The translations under genes and the position numbers were made by a program. A stretch of 60,413 nucleotides of DNA from assembly GCF_014646095.1 (NCBI RefSeq), contig NZ_BMMU01000039.1, positions 1 through 60,413 of the forward strand, given 5' to 3'. Under the pieces are notes generated by a model. The model was given only the letters and a program-made list of their open reading frames with translations, was not told where the DNA came from and searched no databases. Source of the DNA: Streptomyces lacrimifluminis. Its GTDB lineage: Bacteria; Actinomycetota; Actinomycetes; Streptomycetales; Streptomycetaceae. Positions 59,538 to 60,413 of this stretch are shown here, in pieces (the stretch's first letter is position 1; every line of letters starts with the position of its first letter).

Positions 59538-60218
59538 ATGACACAACGCGGTGTGGATCCTGATGAGGACGACGTTCCGGAGTGGGCGGACCGGGTCAAG
59601 GCCAACGTCGCCGGCGAAGTCCGGCGCAGAAGAAAGGAGATGGGATGGAGCGCGCAGGACTTGGCCGACGCGTGCGAGCAGCTCGGGCATCCCATCCCTC
59701 GCAACGTCATCGCCAACATGGAGTCCGGCCGCCGGGCCAGCCTTCCCCTGGTGGACGTCATGGTCCTGGCCGCCGCCCTGGAGACGTACCCGGTCTGCCT
59801 GATCTTCCCGGTCGGCTACGTCGAGAGGACCCAGGAGCTCCCCTTCCAGGGCCTCGTGCCCACCTGGGACGCCCTACGGCGCTTCACCGGCGACGAGGAC
59901 ATTCCCTTGTACGACGCGGGGCTGGTCCCCGACTTCGAAGCGCACGCCAGCCTCGTACGCACCGCACTGGCCGCCCTCGAAGAGGAAGAACGGGCGCGGT
60001 TCGCAGTCAAGACGGCGACCAACCGCGCCCAGCAGGAAGAAGCCGAGCGCAGGCGGAGCAAGTATGCCGACGAGGCCGTCTCCGCCAAGTACAACCTCCG
60101 CTACCTCCGCCGCGACATCCGCGACGAAGGCGCCACCCCACCCCACCTGCCACCCGCCCTGGGCGACGTCGACCCACCCGAACCCAGCCCCAACACCACC
60201 CCGGAGGAACGCCTTTGA
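59538..60218 (+). CDS. XRE-family regulator of the element
   Basis: This 226-residue protein has an N-terminal XRE helix-turn-helix at about residues 22-80 (WSAQDLADACEQLGHPIPRN, then MESGRRASLPLVDVM). A helical region (AALEEEERARFAVKTATNRA) follows. It is upstream of the integrase and divergent from the excisionase-like gene, so it is a candidate controller of both. TAATGT at about 59526-59531 suggests a nearly leaderless transcript. Its stop overlaps the start of the integrase. Confidence 0.84.
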   Translation: MTQRGVDPDEDDVPEWADRVKANVAGEVRRRRKEMGWSAQDLADACEQLGHPIPRNVIANMESGRRASLPLVDVMVLAAALETYPVCLIFPVGYVERTQELPFQGLVPTWDALRRFTGDEDIPLYDAGLVPDFEAHASLVRTALAALEEEERARFAVKTATNRAQQEEAERRRSKYADEAVSAKYNLRYLRRDIRDEGATPPHLPPALGDVDPPEPSPNTTPEERL

Positions 60219-60367
60219 AGGGCTCCACCCACCGCCGCTGCTACTGCCGTGACCCCGAGACCGGCAAGCCGCTCGGCAAGAACTGCCCCAAGCTCTCCAG
60301 CCGCAAGCACGGCTCGTACTCGATACGCCAGGAACTCCCGCCGACCGAAGACGATGGCGTCCCTTGA
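60215..60367 (+). pseudogene. Tyrosine integrase, N-terminal 50 codons only
   Basis: The frame begins at TTG 60215, seven bases after GGAGG, and overlaps the XRE stop. It reads LKGSTHRRCYCRDPETGKPL, then KNCPKLSSRKHGSYSIRQEL. This is the N-terminus of Streptomyces tyrosine recombinases of the tRNA-targeting type. The frame stops at TGA 60365-60367 just after PPTEDDGVP, and none of the three frames beyond continues the integrase. The sequence seems to switch to unrelated DNA about there. Confidence 0.6.
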
Positions 60368-60413
60368 CGTGGTGTAGCCGATCAAGGTGAGGGAGTGCGC
60401 CGGGGGCGTGTGC

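Larger units (their letters stand above)
34313..60413. mobile_element. Integrated mobilizable element (IME/AICE-like), right end outside window
   Basis: The left end is the tRNA-Lys 3' half at 34313-34357. The right part carries relaxase, MobC, DUF2637, DUF3631 ATPase, excisionase-like protein, XRE regulator and the start of an integrase. Cargo genes fill the middle: a Mokosh-type defence pair, an XRE-ImmA module and a glycosyltransferase operon. Some cargo genes (41129-43064, 52508-53308) have clearly lower GC than their surroundings. No FtsK-like translocase or other transfer apparatus is seen, so transfer would need a helper. The element may be composite. Confidence 0.7.

Noticed and set aside
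53873..60413. A self-transmissible AICE with FtsK-like TraB
   Set aside because: I searched the translated frames for FtsK/TraB-type motifs and found none in the window, so only mobilization is supported.

Overview
The window is very GC-rich, strongly biased to G or C at third codon positions, and full of families typical of Streptomyces: SpoIIE-type phosphatases, a PrsW protease, an ECF sigma factor with a carbohydrate-binding tail, a sporulation-associated regulator, a c-di-AMP riboswitch ahead of an M23 peptidase, and an initiator tRNA. I read it as a Streptomyces chromosome carrying an integrated mobile element on its right side. All calls come from reading the sequence; no database search was run.

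Positions 1 to about 34,310 are chromosomal backbone. First come a divergent MarR/MFS pair, a methyltransferase, a PAS-SpoIIE-ATPase phosphatase, a type II NADH dehydrogenase, a TetR regulator and the membrane-anchored ECF sigma factor. Next are a decayed SARP regulator, an orphan asparagine-synthase-like protein with a degenerate ATP loop, a sporulation-type regulator, an L-2-hydroxyglutarate oxidase, trmB and prsW. An aldo/keto reductase remnant with two in-frame deletions precedes the riboswitch-controlled M23 peptidase, a membrane phosphatase and tRNA-fMet. A MarR-controlled riboflavin-type module follows (RibD-like fusion with swapped domain order, and GTP cyclohydrolase II). Then come a YihY protein, a holin/DUF3618/DUF4235 operon, two cold-shock proteins around a MerR-like gene, a CBS protein and a DEAD-box helicase, and two small lipoprotein genes, the second without a usable start codon.

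At about 34,313 to 34,357 lies the 3' half of a tRNA-Lys gene with its terminator but without its 5' half. This is what an integrase leaves at one end of an element inserted in a tRNA gene. From here to the end of the window the content is accessory. The right-hand 7 kb holds a relaxase, MobC, a DUF2637 membrane protein, a DUF3631 replication-type ATPase, an excisionase-like protein, an XRE regulator and the start of a tyrosine integrase that breaks after about 50 codons. No FtsK/TraB-type translocase is seen, so I call it a mobilizable (IME/AICE-like) element, probably with a damaged integrase.

The cargo has three parts. (1) A kinase-helicase fusion overlapping a PLD-family nuclease gene, matching the two-gene architecture of a type I Mokosh anti-phage system. 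(2) An unknown protein coupled to an XRE-ImmA/IrrE protease, in toxin-antitoxin style. (3) A tightly coupled operon of three glycosyltransferases, a PIG-L-type deacetylase, an APH-fold kinase and a P-loop kinase, with a convergent second APH-fold kinase and an upstream XRE/GNAT/anti-sigma-like set. The third part looks like an undescribed pathway that builds and modifies a small saccharide, and is the best candidate here for a new system.
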